From Pseudomonadota bacterium (GTDB lineage: Bacteria; Desulfobacterota; Desulfovibrionia; Desulfovibrionales; Desulfovibrionaceae): DNA of 64,000 bases. The stretch spans positions 248,001 through 312,000 of the forward strand of contig JAEYDL010000018.1 in assembly GCA_023403845.1 (NCBI GenBank), given 5' to 3'. Shown here piece by piece: positions 17,084-26,804 of this stretch (position 1 is its first letter; the number at the start of each line of letters is the position of its first letter). Made by a program: the position numbers and the translations under genes. The notes beneath the pieces are model-generated. The model searched no databases. It had not been told where the DNA came from and worked only from the letters and a program-made list of their open reading frames with translations.

Positions 17084-17260
17084 GTCCCCAAAGCGCCGTG
17101 TCCGGTACCAGTGCAAAACCTGGTTACCCAGGGGGGAACCGAGGGCAAATCTTCAGACTTCCCGGCACGCCGGGCATGCACACCGATCTGCCGCATAGGC
17201 TCCCATTCTTAATGCTTGTGAGGTCAGCACCAATAACGGGATCACGCACGCTCCAGGGAA
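17084..17260 (-). ncRNA. ssrS: 6S RNA
   Basis: Regulates RNA polymerase by mimicking an open promoter. On the minus strand the 177-nt segment folds as one long rod with a central bubble. The closing stem is TCCC/GGGGA and GTGCGTG with CACGGCGC; then CCGTTATTGGTGC (17239-17227) pairs with GCACTGGTACCGG along 12 of 13 positions. Beyond the bubble GGGAGCC pairs with GGTTCCC and GGCAGATC with GATTTGCC, around a small terminal hairpin. TTTTTT follows at 17083-17078. Size and position (17 bases after zapA, before rny) match 6S RNA genes, which often neighbour zapA. Ends are estimated to within a few bases. Confidence 0.8.
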
Positions 17261-17276
17261 CAATTTTTCCAATACA

Positions 17277-17540
17277 TCAATCCGCTTTCTCTATAAGCTT
17301 CAACAGATCATCAAGGCGTTTCTCCACGCCTTCAAGTCGCTGCTGCGTCTGCAACAAGTCGTCTGCTATTCCCAAAACCAGAAGCGTCAGCAAGCGTTCC
17401 TTGCTGAACTGTCCTCCGTGGTTTTTCAATCTCTCGTACTGCTTTTCCACAAAATCCTGAGCACGCTCTACCCGGCCGGGGTCTGCCTCGGACCGAAAGG
17501 AGATGTCCATACCCAGGACATTGAGCTGGAAACTGTTCAT
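17277..17540 (-). CDS. zapA: Cell division protein ZapA
   Basis: Cytoplasmic protein that bundles FtsZ filaments at mid-cell. The 87 residues start with an LNVLGMDISFRSE beta-hairpin, as in the family, have the DFVEKQYERLK helix and end in a coiled coil from about residue 55. The downstream 6S RNA gene supports the call. It lies 15 bases after the zapB-like gene. Confidence 0.9.
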   Translation of the reverse strand: MNSFQLNVLGMDISFRSEADPGRVERAQDFVEKQYERLKNHGGQFSKERLLTLLVLGIADDLLQTQQRLEGVEKRLDDLLKLIEKAD

Positions 17541-17555
17541 CAGGAGCAGGGCCGC

Positions 17556-17780
17556 TTATGCTTCGCCCGTGAACTCATGAATGGTAGAGAGCACGGTATT
17601 GATACGACCGTTGACCTCTTCCTTGATGCGCAGCTCCTGATCCAGGGATTCCTTCAGGGTTCGATTCTCTTCACCGAGAGCGGTGTTCTGCTCCTGCAGC
17701 GTGCGGTTCTGCTCGCGCAGGGAATCTATCTGTCCCAGAAGTTCAACCACGCGGGTTTCCAAGAGATCCAAAAGTTCCAT
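17556..17780 (-). CDS. Short coiled-coil protein, ZapB-like
   Basis: The 74 residues form an almost continuous heptad-repeat coiled coil (LLETRVVELLGQIDSL, then Gln/Asn/Glu-rich repeats to about residue 60). Size, composition and position directly before zapA match ZapB, which binds ZapA and the Z-ring. Low-complexity coiled coils are hard to assign by sequence, so the name rests largely on context. Confidence 0.75.
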   Translation of the reverse strand: MELLDLLETRVVELLGQIDSLREQNRTLQEQNTALGEENRTLKESLDQELRIKEEVNGRINTVLSTIHEFTGEA

Positions 17781-18094
17781 ATGTAGACTCTACTCTTTTT
17801 GCCTTGTCATGGCAAGATTGATGGTGAGGTTGTTGCCTTTCCAGCCACGATTTCTTTTCAGTATCATCCGTCCTGCGGCGTGGCTGCGCCGGACGGCCCG
17901 GTTCCCTGACATTTTGAGGAAACGCATCCTCCAAAATCTTATGTCTTTTTTACCGGAAACTCGTGCAACCTTCAAGTGTCTGCCGCGAACTATCTTTCTC
18001 TCCGCAGGGCGGGAGATCCCTTGCACAGTTTGTAAAATAGTTTGTCATCACGGCGTATTATACTGGTTTAAGCGGACAGGGGCTTTCGATTCCG
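17781..18094. other. Intergenic region between zapB-like and glmU
   Basis: About 310 bases. On the minus strand TTGCCA-N17-TAGAGT just ahead of the zapB-like gene could be its promoter, but the match is weak. A 78-codon minus-strand frame is very basic, has no family features and is not accepted as a gene. Confidence 0.4.
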
Positions 18095-19456
18095 TCAACG
18101 CTTGAGCGGAAGATTTTTCTGCTTGCCCCGGGCAACCCCCAGCGTGCCGGCCGGGACATCCTTGGTAATGACCGAACCGGCCCCCACCAGAGCCTCGTCG
18201 CCCACCGTAACAGGAGCCACCAGAGAAGTGTTGCTGCCGATGAACGCATGCTCTCCGATGACGGTCCTGAACTTGTTCACCCCGTCATAATTGCAGGTGA
18301 TGGTACCTGCTCCGATATTGGTCCGCGCGCCGATTTCGGCGTCGCCGAGGTAGGTCAGATGATTGGCCTTTGCGCCCTCTCCAAGTCTGGCCTTCTTCAT
18401 TTCCACGAAATTGCCCACATGCGAGGCCCGTTCCATGACCGCGCCGGGCCGCAGCCGGGCGAAGGGGCCGACAAGGCAGTCCTCCCCGACTTCCACATGG
18501 TCCAGACAGGAAAAGGAATGGATCGTGGTCCATGCGCCCACGCTGCTGTCCTCTATGCGGCAGTGCGATTCGATAAGCGCCCCCGCGGCGATGCGGGTTT
18601 TTCCATACAGTTCGCAAGGGCCGTACAGTTCCGCCCCCGGCTCCACCACCACGTCGGGGCCGATGCGCACGGACTCGGGAGCATGAATGACCACGCCGGA
18701 GGCGAGGCAGTGCTCCACGATGGCCGCGCGTCGCAGTTCTTCGGAACGCGCCAGCTCCACGGGGTTGTTGATGCCCAGCAGGTTCGGGTCGCCGCCGCAG
18801 CACAGCCCGCGGACGGTCAGCCCGTCTTGTACGGCGAACCCTACCAGGTCGGTGATATAATATTCTCCGCTCTTGTTGCTGTTGCTCAGGCGGGGCAGCA
18901 GCCGTTCCGCGACGTCAAGATCCAGTACGTAAATTCCGGCGTTGATTTCTCCGGAAGGCGTTCCATGCAGGCTTTCATCGAAATCCCTGGCTTCCACGAT
19001 GGCCGCCAGTTCTCCATCGCGGCGCACGATCCGCCCATAGGCTCCGGGATCAGCAAGCTGCAGCGTAGCCACAGAAAGCTCCGCTCCTTCCGCGTCGCGC
19101 ACGAGTCGTTCCATGCTTTCCGTGGTGATCAGGGGCGTGTCCCCGTTGACCACGAGAACCCTTTTCATGCCAGCGGCGCGCAGTTCCGGCATGGCCGTCA
19201 TGAGCGCGTGCCCCGTGCCGAGCTGTTCCGTCTGCTCGACGAACCGCAGGGGCCGGTTCGTGAAAACATCGCGCACCATCTGCGCCTCATGCCCGATGAC
19301 GGCCCATACGGCGTCCCCGAACAGGGGATACAGAGCGGCCGCCACATGACCAAGCAACGGTTCGCCAAGAATGGTATGCAGCACTTTCGGCTTTCTGGAA
19401 TGCATGCGGGTTCCTTTTCCGGCCGCCAGAATCAGGGCGCAGGTGGACTGAAACAT
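18095..19456 (-). CDS. glmU: Bifunctional UDP-GlcNAc pyrophosphorylase / glucosamine-1-phosphate acetyltransferase
   Basis: Makes UDP-GlcNAc for peptidoglycan and lipid A. The 453-residue protein has an N-terminal uridyltransferase domain with LILAAGKGTRM (residues 7-17), NGDTPL and GEINAGIY, and a C-terminal left-handed beta-helix of hexapeptide repeats with GNFVEMKKA, NHLTYLGDAEIG and NYDGVNKF. The ATG at 19456 has GAGAGGG upstream; the longer in-frame start would add 19 residues ahead of the nucleotide-binding loop and is not supported. Confidence 0.96.
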   Translation of the reverse strand: MFQSTCALILAAGKGTRMHSRKPKVLHTILGEPLLGHVAAALYPLFGDAVWAVIGHEAQMVRDVFTNRPLRFVEQTEQLGTGHALMTAMPELRAAGMKRVLVVNGDTPLITTESMERLVRDAEGAELSVATLQLADPGAYGRIVRRDGELAAIVEARDFDESLHGTPSGEINAGIYVLDLDVAERLLPRLSNSNKSGEYYITDLVGFAVQDGLTVRGLCCGGDPNLLGINNPVELARSEELRRAAIVEHCLASGVVIHAPESVRIGPDVVVEPGAELYGPCELYGKTRIAAGALIESHCRIEDSSVGAWTTIHSFSCLDHVEVGEDCLVGPFARLRPGAVMERASHVGNFVEMKKARLGEGAKANHLTYLGDAEIGARTNIGAGTITCNYDGVNKFRTVIGEHAFIGSNTSLVAPVTVGDEALVGAGSVITKDVPAGTLGVARGKQKNLPLKR

Positions 19457-19630
19457 ATTTCCCTCTCGGATTCTTGATGTTGAGGCAAGGACGGCCCGGC
19501 AGTTCCGCCGCATGCCGGAGGAAATCCTCCGGTTCAGGACACGTCATGCGGTTACCCTAAGCCACAGCCTGCGCCTTTACAAGTTCCCATGCTCTGAGGT
19601 AGCAAGACGGCCATCCGCTTTCAGGACAAC

Positions 19631-20383
19631 ATGCAACCCGCAGGACACGCAATGATCGGCAACACATCCACCGAATCCGCCCTCGTCATCTTCTCCGGCG
19701 GACAGGATTCCGCAACATGTCTCGGCTGGGCACTCAATCGCTTCGCTCAGGTCCATACTCTCGGCTTCGACTACGGGCAGCGGCATCATGTGGAAATGAA
19801 ATGCCGAAGCAACGTGCTTGCCTCCGTTCGCTCGGACGGCGCCCTCCCCGTCTTCTGGAAGGATCGTCTTCGGGACGACAGCCTCCTGTCTCTCGGACTC
19901 TTCGACCAGATCGGCGAAACGGCCATGACCAGCGACATGGAAATAGAATTCAACGAAAAGGGCATACCCAACACCTTCGTGCCCGGCCGCAATCTCGTAT
20001 TTCTCACTGCGGCCGCCGCTCTGGCCTGGCGCAAGGGTATCCGCCATCTGGTCATGGGCGTATGCGAAACGGACTTTTCCGGCTATCCCGACTGCCGGGA
20101 CGACACGATCAAGGCCATGCAGGTCGCGCTGAATCTCGGAATGGACGCCCGGTTCGTGGTGCATACCCCGCTCATGTGGCTGGACAAGGCCCGGACATGG
20201 ACGCTTGCGGAACAGGAAGGAGGAAGCGCCTTCGTGGAGCTTGTGCGCACGACTACCCACACCTGCTACATCGGGGATCGCAGCGAGCTGCACGACTGGG
20301 GCTACGGCTGCGGCAACTGTCCGGCATGCAAGCTCCGCGAACACGGCTGGCAGGTCTATGCAGCGGCCAGACGCGCGGACTGA
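19631..20383 (+). CDS. queC: 7-cyano-7-deazaguanine synthase (QueC)
   Basis: ATP-dependent conversion of 7-carboxy-7-deazaguanine to preQ0 in queuosine synthesis. The 250-residue protein has the PP-loop motif FSGGQDS (about residue 22), a GFDYGQRH segment, FVPGRN and a C-terminal zinc site CGNCPACKLR. An in-frame ATG at 19652 also has an AGGA element, so the first seven residues are uncertain. I looked for a preQ1 riboswitch upstream and did not see its conserved core. QueE, the preceding enzyme, is encoded 306 bases downstream. Confidence 0.94.
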   Translation: MQPAGHAMIGNTSTESALVIFSGGQDSATCLGWALNRFAQVHTLGFDYGQRHHVEMKCRSNVLASVRSDGALPVFWKDRLRDDSLLSLGLFDQIGETAMTSDMEIEFNEKGIPNTFVPGRNLVFLTAAAALAWRKGIRHLVMGVCETDFSGYPDCRDDTIKAMQVALNLGMDARFVVHTPLMWLDKARTWTLAEQEGGSAFVELVRTTTHTCYIGDRSELHDWGYGCGNCPACKLREHGWQVYAAARRAD

Positions 20384-20689
20384 ACAGGACGTCCGTCCGC
20401 CTGAAAACCGGCGACGCTTCCGCGCCTGTTCAGAACGCACCAGAACGAACAGCGTTTCCGGGCATGGAGCGACCCGACTCCGGTTCAGCTTCAAAAGAAC
20501 AGAAAACATGGCCACCAGGGGAACTGCCGCAGGCAGGACAGGGATCCGCAGAATTCGCGTTATTGAACGCCCGGCTTCGCCTCCTGCCGTCCCTTCACTC
20601 CTTCAGGAGCCATTCCAACAATCTTCGGCGGCATTGCCCGTCCACCTTCATGCGCGGACGCCGGCCCGCTCAAACAATGCAGGCATGTC
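20384..20689. other. Intergenic stretch between queC and queE
   Basis: About 300 GC-rich bases with no gene that I can support. Overlapping frames on both strands are shadows with no recognisable motif. No queD lies here. Confidence 0.5.
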
Positions 20690-21331
20690 ATGACCTTCAG
20701 AATCAAGGAACTGTTCCATACACTTCAGGGAGAGGGAATGCGAGCCGGACGGTCCGCCGTGTTCTGCCGGTTCTCCGGCTGCAATCTGTGGTCGGGACGC
20801 CCCGAGGACAGAGCTGCGGCGCGCTGCACCTTCTGCGACACGGACTTCGTGGGTGCGGACGCCGGGGAATTCGGGACGGTGGAATCCCTCGCGGACGCCA
20901 TTCTGGCGACCTTTCCCCCGCTGGCCGCCGACGCCTACGGGACGCGCAAGCCCTATGTCGTGTTCACGGGAGGGGAACCGGCCCTTCAGCTCACGGCCGA
21001 GCTTGTCGATACGCTCCACGCCCGCGGCCTTGAACTTGGCGTGGAAACCAACGGCACGCTGCCTCTCCCTCCTGGACTGGACTGGATCACGGTCAGCCCC
21101 AAGGCCGGAAACCGGCTGGTTACGGTGGCCGGCGATGAACTGAAACTGGTCTGGCCGCAGCAGGGTTGCCGTCCGGAAGATTTTGAAACGCTGGACTTCC
21201 GGCATTTCATTCTGCAGCCATGCGACGACGCCCGCAACCGGGCGAATACGCGGGAGTGCGTCGAATACTGCCTGACGCACCCACGCTGGAGCCTCGGTCT
21301 GCAGACCCACAAATGGATCGGCGTACGCTAG
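20690..21331 (+). CDS. queE: 7-carboxy-7-deazaguanine synthase (QueE), radical SAM
   Basis: Radical-SAM enzyme that contracts 6-carboxytetrahydropterin to 7-carboxy-7-deazaguanine. The 213-residue protein starts IKELFHTLQGEG, as in the family. The iron-sulfur motif is the expanded form CX14CX2C (Cys in GCNLW, then CTFCDTDF), known from a subset of QueE proteins, instead of CX3CX2C. FTGGEP and ETNGT follow. The C-terminal QTHKWIGVR is typical. The start has only a weak ribosome site. Confidence 0.94.
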   Translation: MTFRIKELFHTLQGEGMRAGRSAVFCRFSGCNLWSGRPEDRAAARCTFCDTDFVGADAGEFGTVESLADAILATFPPLAADAYGTRKPYVVFTGGEPALQLTAELVDTLHARGLELGVETNGTLPLPPGLDWITVSPKAGNRLVTVAGDELKLVWPQQGCRPEDFETLDFRHFILQPCDDARNRANTRECVEYCLTHPRWSLGLQTHKWIGVR

Positions 21332-21350
21332 CTCCGCCTCTCTGGAGAGA

Positions 21351-21698
21351 CTACCACTTCCTGAAGATGAAAAAAGCGGCCAGCACGATCAGGAAAAAGC
21401 CCACGAAATGATTCCAGCGCAGGGATTCTCCAAGGTACACAGTGGAAAAGAAGGCGAATACGGACAGGGAAATGATTTCCTGAATGGCCTTCAGCTCGGC
21501 CGCGCTGAAATAGCCGTACCCTACGCGGTTGGCGGGAACCTGAAGCATGTACTCGAAAAATGCGATTCCCCAGCTGATGACGACCGCAGCCAGCAGAGGC
21601 AGGGCCTTGTAGCGCAGGTGGCCGTACCAGGCGAAGGTCATGAAGACGTTGGAAAGGATGAGCAGCCCCACGGTGGCTACAGGAACTGGAATACTCAT
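21351..21698 (-). CDS. DUF486 / DMT-superfamily small membrane protein
   Basis: A 115-residue protein with four membrane spans and the hallmarks of the DUF486 family: NVFMTFAWYGHL near residue 17, SWGIAFFEY near 42, a VPANRVGYG motif near 53 and a C-terminal FFLIVLAAFFIFRK. The function is not established; the fold resembles half-size multidrug/metabolite transporters that act as dimers. It converges with queE. Confidence 0.88.
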   Translation of the reverse strand: MSIPVPVATVGLLILSNVFMTFAWYGHLRYKALPLLAAVVISWGIAFFEYMLQVPANRVGYGYFSAAELKAIQEIISLSVFAFFSTVYLGESLRWNHFVGFFLIVLAAFFIFRKW

Positions 21699-21814
21699 AG
21701 ACGGACATCCTTACTGATTTTGTGCTCCGAGATGGCGATCGCCCCGACTTTTCTTTTCGCGGCGAAGCGTTTATAGGACGGTTTGTGTCTCACCTTTTTC
21801 CCACTGGAAAAAAC

Positions 21815-22603
21815 ATGTCTCTTATTCGCCTTGTCTCCTGGAACGTCAACGGGTTCCGCGCCATCTCCGCCAAGCCGGACTGGCGCTGGTTCGCCGAAGC
21901 GGACGCCGATGTGATCGCCCTGCAGGAAACGAAGGCCGATCCGGCCCAGATTTCCGATCAGCATCGCGAGCCGGACGGCTGGCAGGCCCACTGGCTGGCC
22001 TCCGAAGTCAAAAAGGGCTACTCCGGCGTGGCCGTCTTCTCACGCCGAAAGCCCGAACTCGAACCTCTGCGCGTGGACCGCGAGCTGCCCGATCCGCGCT
22101 TTCGGGGGGAGGGACGCCTTCTTCACATCGAATATCCGGCCTTCCACTTCTGCAACGTCTACTTTCCCAACGGCACCAGGGACGAGGAGCGTCTTGCCTA
22201 CAAGCTCGGCTACTACGACGCCTTTCTCGCCTACGCCGAGGAGCTGCGCCGCGACAAGCCCGTCGTGGTGTGCGGAGACTTCAATACGGCTCACCGGCCC
22301 GTCGACCTCGCCCGCCCCAGGGCAAACGAAGAAAACTCCGGCTTTCTGCCCATCGAACGAGCATGGATGGACCGCTTCGTTGAAGCCGGCTATGTGGATA
22401 CCTTTCGGGCAATCCACGGCGACGTCCCCCAACAGTATTCGTGGTGGTCGTACAAGCAGCGGGCCCGCGCGAACAACGTCGGGTGGCGCATCGACTATTT
22501 TTTCGTCTCCGGCGAGCTGGCTCCCGCCATCCGCGACGCATGGATCGAAGCGGACGTCTACGGCTCCGACCACTGCCCGGTCGGACTGGCGCTTGAACTG
22601 TGA
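21815..22603 (+). CDS. xth: Exodeoxyribonuclease III
   Basis: AP endonuclease and 3'-5' exonuclease of base excision repair. The 262-residue protein shows SWNVNGFRA (residues 8-16), LQETKAD with the catalytic Glu, the YFPNG motif, CGDFNTAHRPVDLARP, a WRIDYFF segment and GSDHCPV with the catalytic Asp-His. The ATG at 21815 begins the protein five residues before the SWN motif region, as in the family; the longer upstream frame is not supported. Confidence 0.96.
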   Translation: MSLIRLVSWNVNGFRAISAKPDWRWFAEADADVIALQETKADPAQISDQHREPDGWQAHWLASEVKKGYSGVAVFSRRKPELEPLRVDRELPDPRFRGEGRLLHIEYPAFHFCNVYFPNGTRDEERLAYKLGYYDAFLAYAEELRRDKPVVVCGDFNTAHRPVDLARPRANEENSGFLPIERAWMDRFVEAGYVDTFRAIHGDVPQQYSWWSYKQRARANNVGWRIDYFFVSGELAPAIRDAWIEADVYGSDHCPVGLALEL

Positions 22604-22627
22604 ACAGGCCGCATCAGGCGCCGGCCA

Positions 22628-22652
22628 TAAAAAAACCCTGCCGAAGCAGGGT
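22628..22652 (-). terminator. Terminator after tRNA-His
   Basis: On the minus strand ACCCTGC-TTCG-GCAGGGT is followed by seven T. It lies 15 bases after the tRNA 3' end. The same hairpin could also stop xth transcripts on the plus strand, although no T-run is present there. Confidence 0.9.
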
Positions 22653-22666
22653 CGTCAAAGGCAATG

Positions 22667-22743
22667 TGGGGCGAATGATGGGACTTGAACCCACGGCCAC
22701 CTGGGCCACAACCAGGTGCTCTACCAACTGAGCTACATCCGCC
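22667..22743 (-). tRNA. tRNA-His (GTG)
   Basis: A full cloverleaf on the minus strand with acceptor stem GCGGATG/CATTCGC, D-arm GCTCAGTTGGTAGAGC, anticodon GTG (22709-22707) in the loop TTGTGGC, T-arm GTTCAAG and encoded CCA. The extra G at position -1 (22743) faces C73, the identity element specific to tRNA-His. Confidence 0.97.
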
Positions 22744-22759
22744 ACGTGCAGGAAACGTC

Positions 22760-22786
22760 TTTATACCAGAGAGAACTCAAGGTCAA
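22760..22786 (-). promoter_or_regulatory. Promoter of tRNA-His
   Basis: TTGACC at 22786-22781, a 15-base spacer (slightly short) and TATAAA at 22765-22760 on the minus strand, 17 bases ahead of the tRNA. Confidence 0.6.
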
Positions 22787-22828
22787 GCCCTCGGGCAACA
22801 TAATTTCAAACAGGAACTGGGAATCTTC

Positions 22829-24079
22829 ATGGACAGACTGGTCATCGAAGGCGGCGTCCCCCTTACCGGCGTCGTCGCCGTAAGCGGCTCCAAAAATGCG
22901 GCGCTCCCCATTCTCATGGGCAGCATTCTCCTCGACGAACCCGCCACGTTCACCAACGTGCCGGATCTTCGGGACATCAGAACCACCACCAGGCTGCTCG
23001 AACTGCTTGGTTGTCCCACCGATTTTGCCGACGGCGTGGTTTCCGTTGCTCCTGGAGCGCTGAAGCCCGAAGCGCCCTATGAACTCGTGAAGACCATGCG
23101 CGCCTCCGTACTGGTTCTCGGCCCCCTGCTCGCCCGGCTCGGAGAAGCCCGCGTAGCCATGCCCGGCGGCTGCGCCATCGGCGCTCGCCCCGTGGATCTG
23201 CACCTTTCCGCGCTTGAAAAGATGGGGGCCAGATTCGAACTTGAAGAAGGGTATATCCTCGGCCGCAGCCGGAAGCTTCAGGGCGCGCACATCCACTTTG
23301 ATTTCCCCACCGTGGGCGGAACGGAAAACCTGCTCATGGCCGCGACCCTCGCCGAAGGCGAAACAATTCTGGAGAACGCGGCCCGCGAGCCGGAAGTGGT
23401 GGATCTCGCCCGCTTCCTCATCGCCTGCGGCGCCAGGATCGAAGGACACGGAACCAGCGTGATAAGGATTCAGGGCGTGCCGCGTTTGGGCGGCTGCACC
23501 TACAGAATCATGCCCGACCGTATCGAGGCTGGAACGTTTCTCGCCGCCGCGGGCATCACCGACGGTGAGCTGCTCGTTACGGACTGTCCTTTTGAGGAAC
23601 TGGATGCCGTGGTGGTGAAAATGCGCGAAATGGGCATGCATATCGAGCCGACGGCCGACGGCGTTCTGGCGCGACGAGGCACGGCTCTGCGCGGCGTGGA
23701 CGTGACCACCCAGCCCTATCCCGGCTTTCCCACCGACATGCAGGCGCAGATCATGACGCTTATGTGCCTCGCCGAAGGGTCCGGTATCATCAACGAAACG
23801 ATTTTTGAAAACCGCTTCATGCATGTGCAGGAACTTGTGCGCATGGGCGCGGACATCCGTCTGGCCGGGCATACCGCCATCGTGCGCGGCGTCAAGAGAC
23901 TGGCCGGAGCGCCGGTCATGGCCTCCGACCTGCGGGCCAGCGCCTCCCTCGTCCTTGCCGGCCTCGCCGCCAGAGGAACGACGCTCGTACAGCGTATCTA
24001 CCATCTCGACCGGGGCTACGAACGCATTGAAGCGAAACTCAACGCCGTCGGCGCACGCATCCGCCGGGAAACGGAATAA
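22829..24079 (+). CDS. murA: UDP-N-acetylglucosamine 1-carboxyvinyltransferase
   Basis: First committed step of peptidoglycan synthesis: transfers enolpyruvyl from PEP to UDP-GlcNAc. The 416-residue protein has SGSKNAALPI near residue 18, TMRASVLVLGP near 90, the active-site cysteine in MPGGCAIGARP (about residue 117) and TVGGTENLLMA near 160, and closes with a DLRASASLVLAGL segment. The presence of Cys (not Asp) at the active site predicts fosfomycin sensitivity at the target level. A terminator follows at once. Confidence 0.97.
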   Translation: MDRLVIEGGVPLTGVVAVSGSKNAALPILMGSILLDEPATFTNVPDLRDIRTTTRLLELLGCPTDFADGVVSVAPGALKPEAPYELVKTMRASVLVLGPLLARLGEARVAMPGGCAIGARPVDLHLSALEKMGARFELEEGYILGRSRKLQGAHIHFDFPTVGGTENLLMAATLAEGETILENAAREPEVVDLARFLIACGARIEGHGTSVIRIQGVPRLGGCTYRIMPDRIEAGTFLAAAGITDGELLVTDCPFEELDAVVVKMREMGMHIEPTADGVLARRGTALRGVDVTTQPYPGFPTDMQAQIMTLMCLAEGSGIINETIFENRFMHVQELVRMGADIRLAGHTAIVRGVKRLAGAPVMASDLRASASLVLAGLAARGTTLVQRIYHLDRGYERIEAKLNAVGARIRRETE

Positions 24080-24082
24080 TCC

Positions 24083-24112
24083 GGGGCCGGGGATTTTCCC
24101 GGCCCTTTCTTC
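24083..24112 (+). terminator. Terminator after murA
   Basis: GGGCCGGG and CCCGGCCC form an 8-bp stem with a GATTTT loop, followed by TTTCTT, four bases after the murA stop. Confidence 0.88.
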
Positions 24113-24146
24113 GTGCCTGGCGCCTGATACAAGATGGAGAACTCCC

Positions 24147-25823
<1,677 letters not shown>

Positions 25824-26012
25824 ACAAGCACGACGAACAATGCCGGCGGATTCGCATGCCCGGCACACTGTCCCCAAAGTGGGGCATCAGGCAGGAACAG
25901 GGAGGCACATCCAGTCAAAACAGGAGAGAAAAACGGCTCCTCAGAATACGTTTTATGATAGAACTGGTTCGTTTTTGAAAACGAATCTTTAGTATAAAAA
26001 AATACAAATTAC

Positions 26013-26804
26013 ATGCAATATATTTTGAAATGGATATTACAAGATAAGGATGTTACAATAAAATTATCCAAAAAGATACTATTCCCCGTACTATTTGTAT
26101 TTATTACATCATGTTTTCTTTACTACCAGTACAAAGTATATAATTATACAGTATTAGAAATTATATTTCCAATAAAAAATAAATTCTGGCTACATAGAAC
26201 GAACGATATCAGCCGCCTTCATAGATTTAAAAACAAATATTGCGGATTTGAGATTGACATAAACTGGTATGAACAAACCAATGAATTTGATGTTTCACAT
26301 GACAAGCGTGATATAAAATATATATACAAACTTGAAAACATATTCAAGAATATACCAAAAGATAAAAAAATATGGCTAGATTTCAAAAACCTTACATCAG
26401 AAAATGCTGAACAATCAATAAATAAAATTGAAAATATTATAAAATTATACAATATCAGAAAACAAAATATAATAATTGAAAGCAACAACTATACAAAATT
26501 AAAAACATTTAAAGATCATGGATTTTATACTTCATACTACATTCCTGTTGATGAATCATTTTTAAAAAGCAAATCAGGAAATGCCATATTTAAGCGGCGC
26601 GTAAATGATGCTATTCTATCAGGAAATATAGATGCGGTATCATTTCCTATAGAATACTATAAGACAATAAAATCTTTGAACTTCCATGGAGATTTACTGA
26701 CATGGGCCAGTAGCACGCGATATTATATGTTTTATATAAAAAATAATTTAAAAACAGTTCTTAATGATCAACAAGTAAAAGTAATTCTAGTAAAGGACAG
26801 ATAA
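26013..26804 (+). CDS. AT-rich membrane-anchored protein, GDPD/PI-PLC phosphodiesterase-like
   Basis: A 263-residue protein in strikingly AT-rich DNA (Ile/Lys/Asn/Tyr codons ending in A or T), unlike all neighbours, so it was probably acquired by transfer. Residues 20-38 form a membrane anchor. FWLHRTNDI near residue 58, GFEIDINW near 77 and FDVSHDKR near 92 match, in order and spacing, the His / Glu-x-Asp / His-Asp catalytic signature of glycerophosphodiester phosphodiesterase-like TIM barrels. The substrate is unknown; the gene lies after the phosphoethanolamine transferase, so a surface-lipid or polysaccharide role is possible. No clear ribosome site is visible, and the start is the first ATG of the frame. 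Confidence 0.6.
   Translation: MQYILKWILQDKDVTIKLSKKILFPVLFVFITSCFLYYQYKVYNYTVLEIIFPIKNKFWLHRTNDISRLHRFKNKYCGFEIDINWYEQTNEFDVSHDKRDIKYIYKLENIFKNIPKDKKIWLDFKNLTSENAEQSINKIENIIKLYNIRKQNIIIESNNYTKLKTFKDHGFYTSYYIPVDESFLKSKSGNAIFKRRVNDAILSGNIDAVSFPIEYYKTIKSLNFHGDLLTWASSTRYYMFYIKNNLKTVLNDQQVKVILVKDR

Noticed and set aside
17790..18026. 78-codon basic minus-strand frame upstream of the zapB-like gene
   Set aside because: There is no ribosome site or family motif, and its composition is like random GC-rich sequence.
19514..19630. Possible preQ1 riboswitch ahead of queC
   Set aside because: The conserved preQ1 aptamer core is not visible. A CCGGAGG/CCTCCGG hairpin there has no T-run and could equally belong to the glmU leader.
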